Shown here one piece after another: positions 1 through 12,155 of a stretch of DNA of 64,000 nt. The notes under the pieces were generated by a model, which was not told the DNA's origin, ran no database searches, and worked only from the letters and a program-made list of their open reading frames with translations. The stretch spans positions 60,984,304 through 61,048,303 of the forward strand of contig OY829537.1 in NCBI GenBank assembly GCA_963691705.1. Direction: 5' to 3'. The translations under genes were made by a program, and so were the position numbers. Origin of the DNA: Viola odorata. Lineage: Eukaryota > Streptophyta > Magnoliopsida > Malpighiales > Violaceae. The number at the start of each line of letters is the position of its first letter. Position 1 is the first letter of the stretch.

Positions 1-4
1 TCAC

Positions 5-1842
5 TTGGATGATCACGCCTTGGATAAATATGAGTCATTGAGTTTCGACTTCCCGGATGAGGACATCGTATTGATTAGTGATGAGATCGCGGAAGATCTT
101 AGAGAAGATGATTGGTGGATCATGTTCTTCGACGGTGAGGTGAACCTCTCAGGCATGGGAGTAGGAGCCGTAGTCATAGCCCCAGATGGCCGTCAATTCC
201 CTAGAGCATGCAAGTTGAACTTCCCATGCACCAACAACATCGTCGAGTACGAGGCATGCATCAACGGTCTGACAGCAGCAATCGACTTAAAAGTAAAAAA
301 GCTCAAAATCTTCGACGATTCGGCCCTCGTCATCTACCAAGCCCATGATTTATGGCAGACACGGGATTCCAAGCTCATCCCTTATCAGAGGTTACTCACC
401 CAACTCACACAGGAATTCGAAGAAATCAAATTTGACCGAGTCGACAGAGAAAAGAACCACTTCGCAGACGCGTTAACCACGTTGGCCTCGATGTTCAAGT
501 TAGAATGCGGAGTAATGCTTCAACCATTGAGAGTGGAAGTAAAGGAAACTCCAGCATGCTGTGTCACCTTGGAAGAAGAACCTGATGGGAAGCCATGGTT
601 CCACGACTTAGTACGATTTATCAGAAACTGAGAGTATCCACCGGGGTAAGCCGGGTTAGCAAAAAGACCCTTCAACGCTTGGCTTTAGACTTCTACCTCG
701 ACGGTGAAGTTTTGTATAAAAGGAGAGCTAATGGAGCTTTACTTTGTTGCGTCACCATAGCTGAGGCCAAGAGAATCATAACAGAAATCCACGAAGGGGT
801 TTGTTCCACACACGCAAGTGGGCATATGACGGCGAGACAAATAATGAGACAAGGTTATTTTTGGCTCACCATCGAACGGGATTGCATCGACTACTTTCGA
901 AAATGCCACAAATGTTAGATTTACGCGGACCATCTCCATGTCCCTCTGGCCCCTCTCTTCAACATGACGTCGCCTTGGCCTTTTGTGATGTGGGGAATCG
1001 ACATCATCGGCCAAATTCATCCAAAAGCCTCTAATGGCCATCACTTCATCCTTGTGGCAATCGATTACTTCACCAAGTGGGTGGAAGTCGCCTCTTACTC
1101 CAACATCACTCAGAAAACAACCATTCGATTCATTGAGAAGAACATCATTTGCCGCCATGGGGTCCTAGAAATGATCATCACAGACAATGACACTAATCTA
1201 AACGGAAAAATGATCGACGGTCTTTGCCAACGTTGGAAGGTGAAGCACCGAAACTCATCACCATATCGTCCAAAAATGAATGGCGCAGTCGAAGCAGCAA
1301 ACAAAAACTTGAAGAAAATCATCCAAAAAAATGGTGGTCACTCACAGAGATTGGCATGACATGCTTCATTTCGCACTACATGCTTACTGGATAGCAACCC
1401 ATACGTCCACAGGGGCAACTCCCTACTCATTAGTCTACGACATGGAAGTAGTAATTCCTTTTGAGGTAGAAATCCCTCCTCTCAGAATCCTAGCAAAGTT
1501 AGAAGTAGAAGAATCGGACTGGGCAAGGGTGAGGTACGAGCAGTTAAACCTCATTCCTGAGAAACGCTTGGCCGCTATCTACCATACGCAATTGTATCAG
1601 CAACGGATGGCCAACACTTATAATAAGAAAGTGCGACTCTCAAGTTCAAGACCGGGGATTTAGCGTTGAAAAAGATTCTCACTCATCATGAGGCTAGTCA
1701 AGGAAAGTGGGCTCCGAAGTACGAGGGTCCGTATTTAGTTAAAAGTGCATTCTCAGGGGGTGCCCTAATGCTAACCAATATGGATAGAGATGACCTACCA
1801 AGACCGGTAAACGCCGATGCCGTCAAGATATATTTTACCTAG
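5..1842 (+). pseudogene. Ty3-gypsy pol fragment: RNase H, H2C2 zinc finger, integrase (element A)
   Basis: Residues 35-165 of the first reading frame form an RNase H domain with the DG, EYEA, DS and NHFADAL positions of the family. The frame changes near 600-630 and the H2C2 integrase zinc finger follows, ending in KCHKC. A TAG at 916-918 interrupts it where the family has CAG. The integrase core then reads on in the same frame with the three catalytic acids: D of WGIDIIG, D of ITDND and E of NGAVEAAN. An extra A in a run of A at about 1325-1331 shifts the frame, and another shift lies near 1640. The last frame ends at TAG 1840-1842. Reverse transcriptase is outside the window. The fragment is clearly decayed, but the domains are complete enough for confident assignment. 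Confidence 0.88.
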
Positions 1843-4136
1843 GGTTTCGTAGACCGTGCATCTTGACGAATCAAGGACATAGGGTTTTATCATGACAATA
1901 CCGCTCAAATGTTTATCCTGAAATTAATAAAATGAGTTTTTTCAGGAGATGCTTGTTATTTTAAAACTTTTCTTTCCTTTTTCTTAAACTTGTGAGATGA
2001 CAAAAGGAGGCATGACATTGGTGGCTCCCAAGGAGTAATTCGAGACACAAGACACGACACTTAGAGTAACGCCACTAATCATTCTTAAGTTTTGCAGGAA
2101 CATAATGTCTCACACCTCATCTCATCATCGCGATAGGGCCAAGGAATCCCCCCTCGTAGCAGCTCCTGAATTACCGTAGCAGGCCGCCTTAAAAAGCGAA
2201 TCAGGAAAGATTTTAAAAACCAGTCACTATCTAAATTAAAAAATTCTTTTTCCTCGCAGTACTACCAGCACATCCTGCAACCAGTCTCAAAGGACCAAAT
2301 GTATAAAGGGAGATCACCCCGCAAAGCTATCATCCGATCATCGAGAGGATTGTCTAAGCCTATAACACTATTCAAGAACTTAAAGACTATTCACCGTCAG
2401 AATTTCGCAACAATACTATTATCCAGTTTGAGCGAGGACTGAATGCTGGACCAAAGTCACAAAGCCCATCCTATGCTGGCCGAGCTGTTGGAATGCTAGT
2501 GGCATGAGTTCCCATCTCCATTCGCCTATTCAGGGGAGTTCATCATCAAGACGTCATGGTCGCCAAGCGCCCTTTGCAGGCAGAACTCCTGGAGAAGAAG
2601 CATGATGAAAAGTTGTCCTCCCAGGACCACAATCAACATACTTAATGCGGTCTCGTTCAAGAAGTTTCTCAATGTCCGCACCATGATCAACACGATGAAG
2701 ATCAATCCTTTAATTTGTGGACCACTAACTGCTGACTGACGGTGATCGCATTCACTTGTTTTATCCATAATCCCTTGCTGTAAAAAGTGTCAGAACTCCT
2801 CTCTGAAGAGGGACAGCCGGACTGCAATTATCACCCGCGCCAAGAAGGGAATTGCGGCAAAGCATCTGAAGCAAAGCTATCATCAACCAACATCCGATGC
2901 AGGTCACACCGCGGTGACCCACGGATGGCCCATTCAAAAGGGAGAGCTTAAAACTTATCAATCGCATTACTCTTTCTAAAAAATCGCCTTTCATTTACTC
3001 CTCATTCTTCTCGCCTCATTTTTTTCAGGAACTGGGTCACCCTCATTGTTGCCTCCATGAGATTGCTAGAAGACGCCCTCGCAGCCCCGCTGCACATTTC
3101 GGGGACAAAAGATTTTTCCCTTTATCCCAGAGCAAGCACAGAGCAAATCAGCGAAAGTCCACCAATGGCTAGTAAGCAAATGAACAAAAAATGTAGATCT
3201 CATCCTCACTCCGACCTGGATCGGCGGTTCCCGCAAAGCATCTAAAAAAGAAACCAATCAATCAGCATCTAAGCAAAATGTTTTTGAAATGGGACCACAC
3301 CGTAGGCACCCTCAAAAAGTCGGGCTAAAGAAAGGGAGAATCCAAAACTTATGTCATTTTTGTTTTCAAATCGATTTTCCTTTTCTACTCCGTTGTCCCC
3401 TCTTCATTTCGCAGGGACTTGAATTATCCCACTGTCATCCGCATAAAGCTCGTGGAAGACGCCCTGGCAGCCCCGCTGCACCTTTTAGGGGAGTCCATCT
3501 TTCCTCCCCTCTTATTAAAATTTATTTTAGTTCCGGCTCACTTTGTTAGCTTTAATTTGCGTAGGGACAACTAAACTCAAGAAATCTCGAGGAAAACATT
3601 CCCCAATGAAGACTCGAGAAAAGGGGCCCAGGGCCAACTCAAGTAGTAAATTACGAAAAGAGCAACGATAACATTCTCTAGTAAAGACTCGAGAAAAGGG
3701 CCCCTGGCCAACGGGAAAACAACATTCCCAACAAGGGTCCAAGAACTCATGCACTCGGTCAAGAAAGCATCCCCAACAAAAACGGAAGAACTTATGCACC
3801 TCGCCCTCGTCAGGGCCGATCAACGAGCATTACTCATCAAAAACCTTCAAACCCTTCAGAAAAGCACATCTTTACTAAAACAAGCTTCTATTCCAGACAT
3901 TTCATATCCCTTCATCATTTTCCGTGAAAGTCCCATCGATTATTAGAATGCCCATGCATGTGCATCTTCATTTGAAGTCTATTCACTCGGATTGACATTG
4001 CGAATTGAAAATTATGTACCATGTTAGTTGCATCTTTATGAGCGTAAAACACTTAGCCTTGTTTCAGAGCGTGAGTGCAAACACTAATATCAGGTGAGGA
4101 TTGCTTACTCCTGAACAGAGTGACAGCATTAGGCAT

Positions 4137-4827
4137 TTTCCTCCTCCCAGAGTGACATCATTTGCATTTTCCTCCTCCTAGAGTGACAACACGTATTTCC
4201 TCCTCCTAGAGTGACATCATGTATTTTCCTCCTCCCAGAGGGACATCATTAGGACAAATTATTCGTATTTCTATGGATCGCGCATTATCCCCCCGAAGCA
4301 ACGTCCGTTACATGTCAAACGCTTATCCCCCTAGTGGGGTCGTCATTTACATTTTTGTAAAAATTACCTTCCATTCCTGTCAGAGTAGTTGTCATTTACA
4401 TTTTCTGCAACTTATGTTTCTCTCAATATCCGAATAGATCTAAGTTTATACCTTTGCAGGACATCCGATCAAAACCTTTCTCCTCCCAAAGTGCCAGCAA
4501 CGAATCTATCTCCTCCCAGAGTGACATCAACAGATTACCTCCTCCCAAAGTGGCAACATCAATTTCCTCATCACCGAATAACACCCTCAAAAGCATACCT
4601 CCTCCCAGAGTGACATCAACAGATTACCTCCTCCTAGAGTGGCAGCATTAATTTCCTCATCACCGAATAACACCTCAAAAGTATACCTCCTCCTAGAGTG
4701 ACATCAACAATATCTCCTCCCAGAGTGACATCAACAATATCTCCTGCCAGAGTGACATCTACGACTTATCTCCTCCCAGAGTGACATCAACGAACTTTTT
4801 CCTCCCAGAGTGACATCATCACGCTCT
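4137..4827 (+). repeat. Minisatellite with TCCTCCCAGAGTGACATC core (element A)
   Basis: A TCCTCCCAGAGTGACATC core recurs about 18 times with variants (CCTAGAG, AACATC) and AT-rich spacers, giving irregular unit lengths of roughly 25-45 bp. The same core fills 21399-23010 of element B in a much larger array, so the array length differs between sibling copies. Confidence 0.85.
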
Positions 4828-4914
4828 TTTAAGGTAAGACCTGCTGTGTTGCCAAAATTCGGATATACCGGGGCAACCGTCTTTACTGCTTATCAAATAC
4901 TTCGATAAGACACT

Positions 4915-4928
4915 AAAGAGGGGGCAAC
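4915..4928 (+). promoter_or_regulatory. Polypurine tract of element A
   Basis: Purine-rich AAGAGGGGGCAAC-like sequence directly precedes the LTR start TATTGATACCCG. The same tract precedes the 3' LTR of element B (23098-23112). In LTR retrotransposons this position primes plus-strand DNA synthesis. Confidence 0.7.
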
Positions 4929-5612
4929 TATTGATACCCGAATTTTGACGCCATTTTAAATTGAATTTATCATTTCTATTATTTTACTAAACTTACTGTC
5001 ATTTTTAATTAATTTACTATTGTTAGTTCATTTTTAATACTTGTCACATTTTATCATCGTTATCATTGTCATCAGCGTTCGAAATCGCATTTTTAAGTTT
5101 TCATCACGTATTTTCATTATTATTATTATTAATATTTTCAGCCTTAAAAATTACATTTTTAATTATCCGTTAGTCATTTGCTAGTTATTTTTTCATTTTA
5201 GGTCATCGCATAAAATTTAGGATTTTTAGTATTTTATCACATTTTTTAGCATTTTTTATTTTATTATTTTTTTTTGAGCTTTTATTGAACCCGAGTAAGT
5301 TTGCTCGGACAATAGCTCGAACGCGCTATGTCTTCAATCAACAATTACCTACTCTTTTTTCCATTCACGCCGACCAATTTCGTTTCGTGTAGTTTTCGTC
5401 ATAACGTCATTTATTTTTCGTCCGAACATTTCATGTTTCCGAACGAGAAAATAAACACGTTAAACGAAAAAATTTCTTCATTCGCTGTAGACTATTAAAC
5501 TCGTCCTATTTTTCTCTACGCGTTGGCACTTTTGGCTTGAAAATTTGGAACGTTTGCTCACGAAAATGGCTCAAGGCTATGTAAATAAGCTAAAAGGCCA
5601 AGTTGATCATCA

Positions 5613-5654
5613 CCGTTGATCTGGTTGACCAAGGAAAGTCAACCAAATCAACGG
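5613..5654. repeat. Inverted repeat in LTR U3 (hairpin with TTGACC motifs)
   Basis: CCGTTGATCTGGTTGAC and its near-complement GTCAACCAAATCAACGG face each other across a short purine-rich spacer, about 200 bp upstream of the TATA box. Each arm contains TTGACC or its complement, the core of a W-box. The same structure is present in both LTRs of element B (10738-10779 and 23779-23820). Confidence 0.75.
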
Positions 5655-5854
5655 CCCACCATTTAAGGGTGCATGGTGCACATGCACTATGGTAGCGGAG
5701 CAAGCCACCGAGCTGCTTACGACCGTCGCTTCCTGTCTCGTCCGTCATCATCACCAACGTCGTAGACCTGCCACCATAACAACCCTGGCCCCACCAGCAC
5801 GACAGCGGCTCCTCCACGCGTAGCGCCGCGCCTCAACCTGACGCGATCTCGGCC

Positions 5855-5863
5855 TATAAATAT
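5855..5863 (+). promoter_or_regulatory. TATA box of the element A LTR
   Basis: TATAAATAT lies within a GC-richer block (CTCGGCCTATAAATATGAGG). The homologous site in the B 3' LTR is at 23999-24007. It is the likely core promoter at the U3/R boundary. Confidence 0.65.
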
Positions 5864-6169
5864 GAGGCCCTTCTCTTCGAAAATCCACACAAATTCACGA
5901 CCCAAGCAGCTTGCTTCTTCTCCCTCTGGACAGATTGCTTATCTTGAGCGATAGTCGCCATAGTTCAAAACTTGTTGGGTGAGCGTTTTCTTGCTCTTTA
6001 TTTCGGCCATTTTTGGTTTTAATACTCGTATGTTTCGTAATATTGCGTTAAAATTTCGTACCTATCAACTGTTTAAAATTCTGCAATTTAATTTTTTCGC
6101 ACTTTAATTTTCCGCAATTTAAATTCAGTCATTTAATTTACTGCCTATATGGTCGGTCATATTTTTAAT

Positions 6170-6700
6170 TTCCACAAATATCAACTACTTTAAATTCTCA
6201 CAAATATCAACTGCTTTAAATTCTGCAATCGTCAACTGCTTTAAAATTCTACAAATCGTCAACTGTTTAATTTTCTGCAAATCGTCAACTGTTTTTTTTC
6301 CTGCAAATTTCAACAGTTTAATTTTTCTGCAAATCATCAACTTTTCCTGCAAATCATCAAATCTTTAATTTTTCTGCAAATCATCATTTAAATTTTCGTA
6401 CGCATCAAATCATCATTTAAAATTTTCGCCTGCATCAAATCATCATTTTAATTTCTTGCACTCATCAAATCATCATTTAAATTTCTCGCACTTATCAACT
6501 GTCATCATTTAAATTTCTCGCACTTGTCAAATCATCATTTAAATTTTCGTACGCATCAAATCATCATTTAAATTTTCCTGCACTTATCAAATCATCATTT
6601 AAATTTTCGTATGCGTCAAATCGTCGCTTTCATCTTCGTATGCGTCAAACCATTGTTTAATTTTTTGCTATATATCAACTGTTTATTTAAATTCTCGCAT
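6170..6700 (+). repeat. Array of short AT-rich repeats in the element A LTR
   Basis: Imperfect copies of a roughly 30-bp unit built on ATCAACTGTTTAAATTCTGC and, further along, AAATCATCATTTAAATTTTC follow one another about 15-18 times. The corresponding stretch in the B 3' LTR (about 24720-24980) is much shorter. Confidence 0.75.
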
Positions 6701-6965
6701 TCATAAACTGCTTATTTATTTTCCGAGATATCACTAACACTCTCATTTTGTAGGTTTAAAATTTAAGCTTCACTCGAAAGTACGCCTTTCTTTCCCTTTT
6801 ATTTATTCAATGCTTTCCGTAAATATTAATCGTATGCATGATATATAGAACTGCTAGAATTAAAATCAACCCACATGAACAACTTGTTTAAATAACTCGC
6901 TTTAAAATGCCATACTCATTTGTTTAAATTCCGCTTATATTGACTGCATGTGTTTGGTGGCTTCG

Positions 6966-8269
6966 TGATACTATCCTAGCCCCGAGACTAGTCCTAGCGC
7001 ACGCACAACGCGCACACACCTTGCGACTAAAGCCAATCAACCCAAAGCGTCGAGACCAAGACATTGCAAAGCTTTAAGAGAGGTTAATACAACCTCTAGA
7101 CATGGAGATAAGGCAAGGAACGTTGCTGGATCAAGTCCTTAGGTGAAGAAAGACATGGAAGTTGGCTTGGAGGCGCATTGTGCAAGGTTGCACATCTACA
7201 CGAGCCAATTCATGGAAGAAAGATTCCAAATCAGGTTCCAAGATAAATACAAGACCGATTGGGATCTTAGGAGAGCCTCTGCCAAGTTTGAGGACATTTG
7301 GACGAGCAGTTTGCAAGATGGCCCGTTGCTACTTTTGCATGCACAAGTGGCCTAAGCGCAAACGTGACGGACAACTTCGTCGGACCATATCTAGATCATC
7401 AGAAATCAGAATCGTGATATCTATATCAATTATGAAACCTCAGGATGTCTTCTTTATTGTGTCCAATTGTCAGGTCAAACGGACGAGCCGTTTATTTTTT
7501 ATGGATCGAGACATTTTCACTGATGGCAATCCTACGCGTCTGTCAACACCAACGACAATTATTCAGACCAGTCAGGCCTGGACCGGGGAGAGAAGACCTT
7601 GTCCACTATTTTCAGGTGTTATCTTTCGAATGGGACAAGTTTCAGCCCAATCGGACGAGTCAATCAAAAGAGCCCGGTGAGACATTTTGGCGCGCAGTGT
7701 GAACGCGAGCAGACCGCGACTTGGAGATTTCGGCCCAAACCATGGCCTGATGATGCGAATGCTTCTAGGATGTTCTATAAGGCTTTATTTGTATTTATTA
7801 ATTAGTTTTTACAGTTATTAGACTAGTAGAAGTTCTATTTCGAAGTTACTTAGGAGTTCTAGTTAAAATAGGAGTTCTAGTCTTAGTAAACTTGTATTTG
7901 TTTTTGCCTATTTAAAGGCAGCCATTTGGCTTAATAAATCAGTTCAGTTCAGTTTATTAAAAACACAGAAGAGTCTTCTTCTTTTGATCTTCAAGATCCT
8001 TGTTCTATATCCGGTTTGATAAGCCGCATCTAGCCTCAAGTAAAACACGAAGTTATCACTCTATTCCTTAGTTTCGTCTGGGTTGTCTAGGTATTGCACC
8101 TAGGAGGGTCAGAGTTCTATTGAAGATCCTTGAAGGATTTCATCCAGGTTGCCTAAGTATTGCACTTAGGAGGGTTGGAGTTTCCGACGAGTTAGTTTTC
8201 CGCATTCAAATCCTTATCGCTGAGCAACGATCCAACAATTGGAAGGTTTCCAAATTAGGAACCACATCA
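6966..8269 (+). mobile_element. Solo LTR, family S, inserted in the element A LTR
   Basis: The 1304-bp insert begins TGATACTATCC and ends ACCACATCA and is flanked by a perfect 5-bp duplication CTTCG (6961-6965 and 8270-8274). Alignment with the uninterrupted B LTRs shows that removing the insert and one CTTCG restores the host LTR. It has a TATA-like CTATTTAAAGGCA near 7907 and an AATAAA near 7934, as expected for an LTR, and no internal domain. A related solo LTR in the opposite orientation lies at 59765-61058. Open frames inside (for example 7162-7680) are not supported as genes. Confidence 0.85.
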
Positions 8270-8912
8270 CTTCGATCCCACATCAGTTCATCATTTCAAA
8301 ATATCTCTCATTTAAATTTGTACTATGTTAGCAATCCATGATAGAATCACCTAGTAATTAATTTAATCATGCATGGCCCGATGATGAAAAGAGGGCGCTT
8401 ATTCAGTCTTATGGAAAATTCAGTCCCATCACGCAACGGTCAGGAATAATCGATCGGTCTTGAAAATGGTAACCCCATCCGAAACGATTTTTAAAATGGT
8501 AACCCCGTCCAACGATTAATTATCCCTAAACGGTCTCGATCATAGAAAAGACAAAAGTGACGATTCCTCTGAGGACCCCCTTTTAAAACGCATTTTTATC
8601 AAACATCTTTTAAACACCTCTCTTATCAACCGGTAACCATTTTCGGATGTGACTCGAGTGCCTAACACCTTCCCGAGTCCATAATATGACACCGAACCTT
8701 TGTCTTAGGTTTAGACCCTTTTTTGTGCCTTTAGTTTTTTTGTTTATTTATTTATTTTATTTTATGACGATTAGGTTCCCTAAGCCTAGAGACAAAAATT
8801 AGGGTGGCTACTTTATTGCATGTTGTGAGGCGTCCTTTTAAGCCGAGCATCGTAAGTTCTCAGATTCGTCGTATACTCGCGAACTTTTTATTATTTTTGC
8901 GGGGAGCAACAA

Positions 8913-9500
8913 CACCTAAAACTCACCTTGTGGACAACTAGGTTGGAAAGAGACATGTGCGAAGCCATCACAAACCCTAGGCGAGGTCGCGTCATCTATT
9001 TAAGGCCTAAGCCAACCCTAGCAATTCCAGTAACTGAAGACATGTCGTTAAGCCTTAACGACATACCGTTAGCAGACAACCTTTTGGAAGATCACAAACT
9101 CGTAGCTAACGGCATGTTGTTTGACACTAATGGCATACCATTAGCGGACAACCTTTTAGAAGATATAAATAGCTAATTTCCATCCGTCTTCATTAGTTTT
9201 TGCTTAGTGTTTATTGCTTGAGTTGAGAATACCCCTCCCTCTAAACACGTAAAACTCACCTTGTGGACAACTAGGTTGGAAGTCCCTTGCTTATCCGCAA
9301 ATAAAATGTTAATCTTCCATTTGTGTAATTGTTATCATTCTGTGTAAACCGTGAGTGTTTGTGTGTGCTAGATAGTTGAGCATTTGAGTGTTTTATGTAA
9401 TATTCAAGGCTTCAACTTTGTGAATGATATTTTCAAGTTAATTCAAGTGCTCATTGTTGTTCAAGACCAAATCATCTCCAAGTATCTATGAGTATTTCTT
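8913..9500 (+). other. Unassigned repeat debris, probably an LTR fragment
   Basis: A roughly 31-bp direct repeat, beginning TAAAACTCACCTTGTGGACA, occurs at about 8917 and again at about 9249. Between them a 32-bp stretch around ACCGTTAGCAGACAACC is also repeated, and a TATA-like ATATAAATAGC lies near 9162. The part 9420-9490 is similar to the reverse complement of 43440-43520 inside the element D LTR, so this may be a plus-oriented LTR piece of the D family. The ORF at 8928-9176 looks like chance. Confidence 0.5.
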
Positions 9501-10054
9501 CTGGGTTTGTTCTTCTAATTACTTATCTTTCTTTGTATTCCATTCGCTGCGTCCTCCAATGTTTTACACCATATTTTCTTGTGTATTTCTTGCTGGATTT
9601 GTGTGACAAACTCAAGGCTAGATCCTTGCTCCAAAAGCCATACCATTTGGCTCACTAAAAGGATGGAACAAATATCTCCCTCTACCACTTGCTTCATCTC
9701 TTCCCAAGTGCAAATGGCTCTCATTCCGCACCTCTTGCTAACTTTCTCCCACTAACTCACGGCATAGCCATCAAACTCCATAGCCGCAAGTTTCACTTTT
9801 TTATCTTCCGAATATTGGTGGCATTAAAAATACGCTAAATTTTTCCTTTCTATTTGATGTATTCGGATAGATCTATAGTACCCTCAAAATAGGAATTTGT
9901 ACCTTAATTGAGTTGAGATTATCGTCAAACCTCGATTGCTCTTAGAACCGCCCTCGTCTCCCTCTATTTCTGTCTTCGTAGCCCTCTCGCTCATCATTTG
10001 CTTCCTCATAGAACTCGCGCTCATGGAAAGGAGTTGTGTGCACGCTTGTGTAAG
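9500..10054 (-). pseudogene. Gypsy gag fragment, middle part (element D)
   Basis: On the minus strand this encodes an Arg/Glu-rich stretch, then a block resembling the plant gypsy gag core (a YPEDKKV-type stretch, KLAAMEFDGYAVS and CTWEEMKQV). It continues the frame of the piece at 26373-26826 when element B and one GTAAG are removed. It contains a TAA after RGRF, a frameshift near 9890 and a TAG where the gag core normally has a tryptophan codon. The fragment fades out at about 9500, so the rest of D is missing here. The assignment rests on recognised gag sequence patterns. Confidence 0.7.
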
Positions 10055-11612
10055 TGTTGATACCCGAATTTTGACGCCATTTTTAATTAATTTTAGCATT
10101 TCTATCATTTTAGTTAATTGATTGTCATTTTTAATTAATTTAATGTCCTTAGCATTTTTCAATTTTCATCGCATTTTTATTGTAGTCGTTAGCATCGTCA
10201 GCGTTCGAAATCGCATTTTTAATTTTCCGTTACATATTTTCGTTATTATTATCATTAATATTTTTAGCCTTAAAAATCACATTTTTAATTATCAGTCAGT
10301 CATTTGCTAGCTTTTTCTTCATTTTAGGTCATCACACGAATTTTAGTATTTTTAGTATTTTATCACATTTCTTAGCATTTTTATTTTATTATTTTTGTTC
10401 GAGCTTTTATTGGACCCGAGTAAGTTCGCTCAGACAATAGCTCGAACTCGGAATGTTTTCCATCAACTAGTTCCTACCTTCTTTTTCGTTCACACCGACC
10501 TACAGCGTTTCGCATAATTTTCGTCATAACGTCATTTATTTCTCGTCCGAACGTTTCATGTTTCTGAACGAGAAAATAAATGCGTTAAACGAAAAATTCT
10601 CGTCATTCGCTGTAGACGTTTACACTCACCGTATTTTTCTCTACGCGCTGGCACTTTTGGCTCAAAAATTCAGAACATTCATTCGCGAAATTGGCTCAAG
10701 GCCATTTAAATAGGCTTTAAAAAGCCCTTGATCACAACCGTTGATCTGGTCAACCAAGAAAAGTCAACCAGATCAACGGTTGACTAGTTAAGAGCCATGG
10801 TGCACATGCACCATGGACGTGAGCCAGCAGCGGAGCAGGCCACCGAGCAGCCTGCTCCCGAAGTCCTGTCCCGTCCACAGTCGTCACCTCAGCCCCTAGC
10901 CCCACCAGCACAACCGCCTTGCCACGCCAACATGACCGCTCGACCTCCGTGTTTAAAGGCTTGCTTAAAATACCATGTTCATTTGATTTTAACCTCTCGC
11001 TTATATTGACTGCATGTACCTGGTGGCTTCGATTCCACATCAGTTTATCATTTCAAAACCTCTCATTTAATTTGTACTCTATTAAGCTATCCATGATAGA
11101 ATCGCGTAGTAATTAGTCTAATCATGCATGCTCGATGATGAAATAGAGGGCGCTCATTCAGTCTTTCAGAAAATTCAGTCCTATCACTGCGGTCAGGAAT
11201 AATCGATCGGTTCAACGATCAACTATTCCTGAACGGTCCCGATTGTGGAAAAGACTAAAGTGACGATTCCTCTGAGGGCCCCCTTTCAAAAATGCATTTT
11301 TATCAAACACCTTTTTAAACACCTCTCTTATCAACCGGTAACCATTTTCGGATGTGACTCGGGTGCCTAACACCTTCCCGAGATCATAATACGACCCCGA
11401 ACCTTTGTCCGGGGTTCAGACCCTTTTTTTTGTGGCTTGAGTTTTTTATTTAATTTATTTTTTATGCCATGATGATTAAGGTTCCCTAAACCTAGCGACA
11501 AAATTAGGGTGGCGACTTCATTGCATGTTGTGAGACGTCTGTTTACGCTGAGCATCGTAAGGTCTCAAGTTAGTTGCACACTCGCGAATTCTTAATTTTT
11601 GGGGGCGCGACA
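10055..11612 (+). repeat. 5' LTR of element B (internally deleted)
   Basis: TG...CA ends, 1558 bp. It aligns with the 3' LTR 23113-25617 at both ends, but about 0.95 kb is missing at about 10953, between a GACCTCCGTG block and TTAAAATACCATG. The missing piece includes the TATA box present at 23999 in the 3' LTR, so this LTR has lost its core promoter. Confidence 0.85.
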
Positions 11613-11615
11613 GTT

Positions 11616-11634
11616 TGGCGACTTCACTGGGGAC
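11616..11634 (+). promoter_or_regulatory. Primer binding site of element B
   Basis: TGGCGACTTCACTGGGGAC starts four bases after the LTR end. Its complement ends in a CGCCA of the kind found at tRNA 3' ends; Ogre elements are known to use a tRNA-Arg primer. A second copy with one change (CACTAGGGAC) follows the 3' LTR at about 25621. Confidence 0.7.
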
Positions 11635-12155
11635 CTGTAGGGTCGGAGCCGGTTTCATTTTTGAGAGGTGTTTTATTTGACTATTTACCTACTTTGATCA
11701 ATTGCTGATCTGTTCATTTATTCGCTTTATCAATTGTCATATGCATTTCATAGTACCCTACACCTCGGGGAGAATTACCAAATTAGGAGGGTAGTAGTGA
11801 CGCCCTAGGACACACGTCCTGGGTAGTGTTCACCAATCCCAACTCGGATTAACCCCTAAAGCTAGTCGAAAGGTTACACAATTTCGCAAGGAATCGGGAC
11901 ACTGGACGACACTTTAGGGACCTTTTCATGGTATCATCCGGGAACCATTCAAGTCAGTTAGAAAAGTGGGCATCAGAACCCCAGCACGTGCATCATGATT
12001 ATATCTGCTTTGTCATGGCTCTATTTGTCTTATTGCCGTGATTTTCATTTTTTGTAAATTTTCTGTTATACGAACTGTAAATTTCTTACACGTGCAGTTT
12101 ACTTTGCATTTAAAGTTTTATTTTTATCCCACATGACCCATTTTGCTCATTCGAT

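Larger units (their letters stand above)
1843..4928 (+). other. Repetitive non-coding 3' region of element A
   Basis: This 3.1 kb stretch between the end of pol and the LTR has no credible gene. It aligns block by block with 17831-23112 of element B. It contains repeated modules in which a pyrimidine tract plus CAG precedes a block ending in a GCAGCCCCGCTGCA-like core (near 3030-3090 and 3400-3480). It also has copies of an ACTCGAGAAAAGGGCCC motif (3600-3700) and a minisatellite near its end. Several short ORFs here are chance products of the repeats. The last bases, AAAGAGGGGGCAAC, are the likely polypurine tract. Confidence 0.75.
1..8912 (+). mobile_element. Element A: Ogre/Tat-type Ty3-gypsy LTR retrotransposon, 5' part outside the window
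   Basis: The element runs from a pol fragment (RNase H, integrase) through a 3 kb repetitive 3' region to an LTR. The integrase is of the Ogre/Tat type, with a PKMNGAVEAANKN block and a C-terminus ending shortly after a LTNMD-type motif. The LTR begins just after a purine-rich tract ending GGGGGCAAC at 4928. It ends with CAACA at 8912, judged by alignment with the two LTRs of element B. The 5' LTR, gag and RT lie before the window, so its own target duplication cannot be tested. A is a sibling of element B: pol tail, 3' region and LTR all align. It is no longer autonomous because pol has one in-frame stop and several frameshifts. Confidence 0.85.
4929..8912 (+). repeat. 3' LTR of element A, interrupted by a solo LTR
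   Basis: The LTR starts TATTGATACCCG and ends GGGGAGCAACA. Without the inserted 6966-8269 element and its duplicated CTTCG it is about 2.67 kb, close to the 2.5 kb 3' LTR of element B. It includes an inverted repeat at 5613-5654, a TATA box at 5855-5863, a 6170-6700 array of short AT-rich repeats, and the conserved terminal block. The first dinucleotide is TA instead of TG, as in the 3' LTR of B. Confidence 0.85.
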
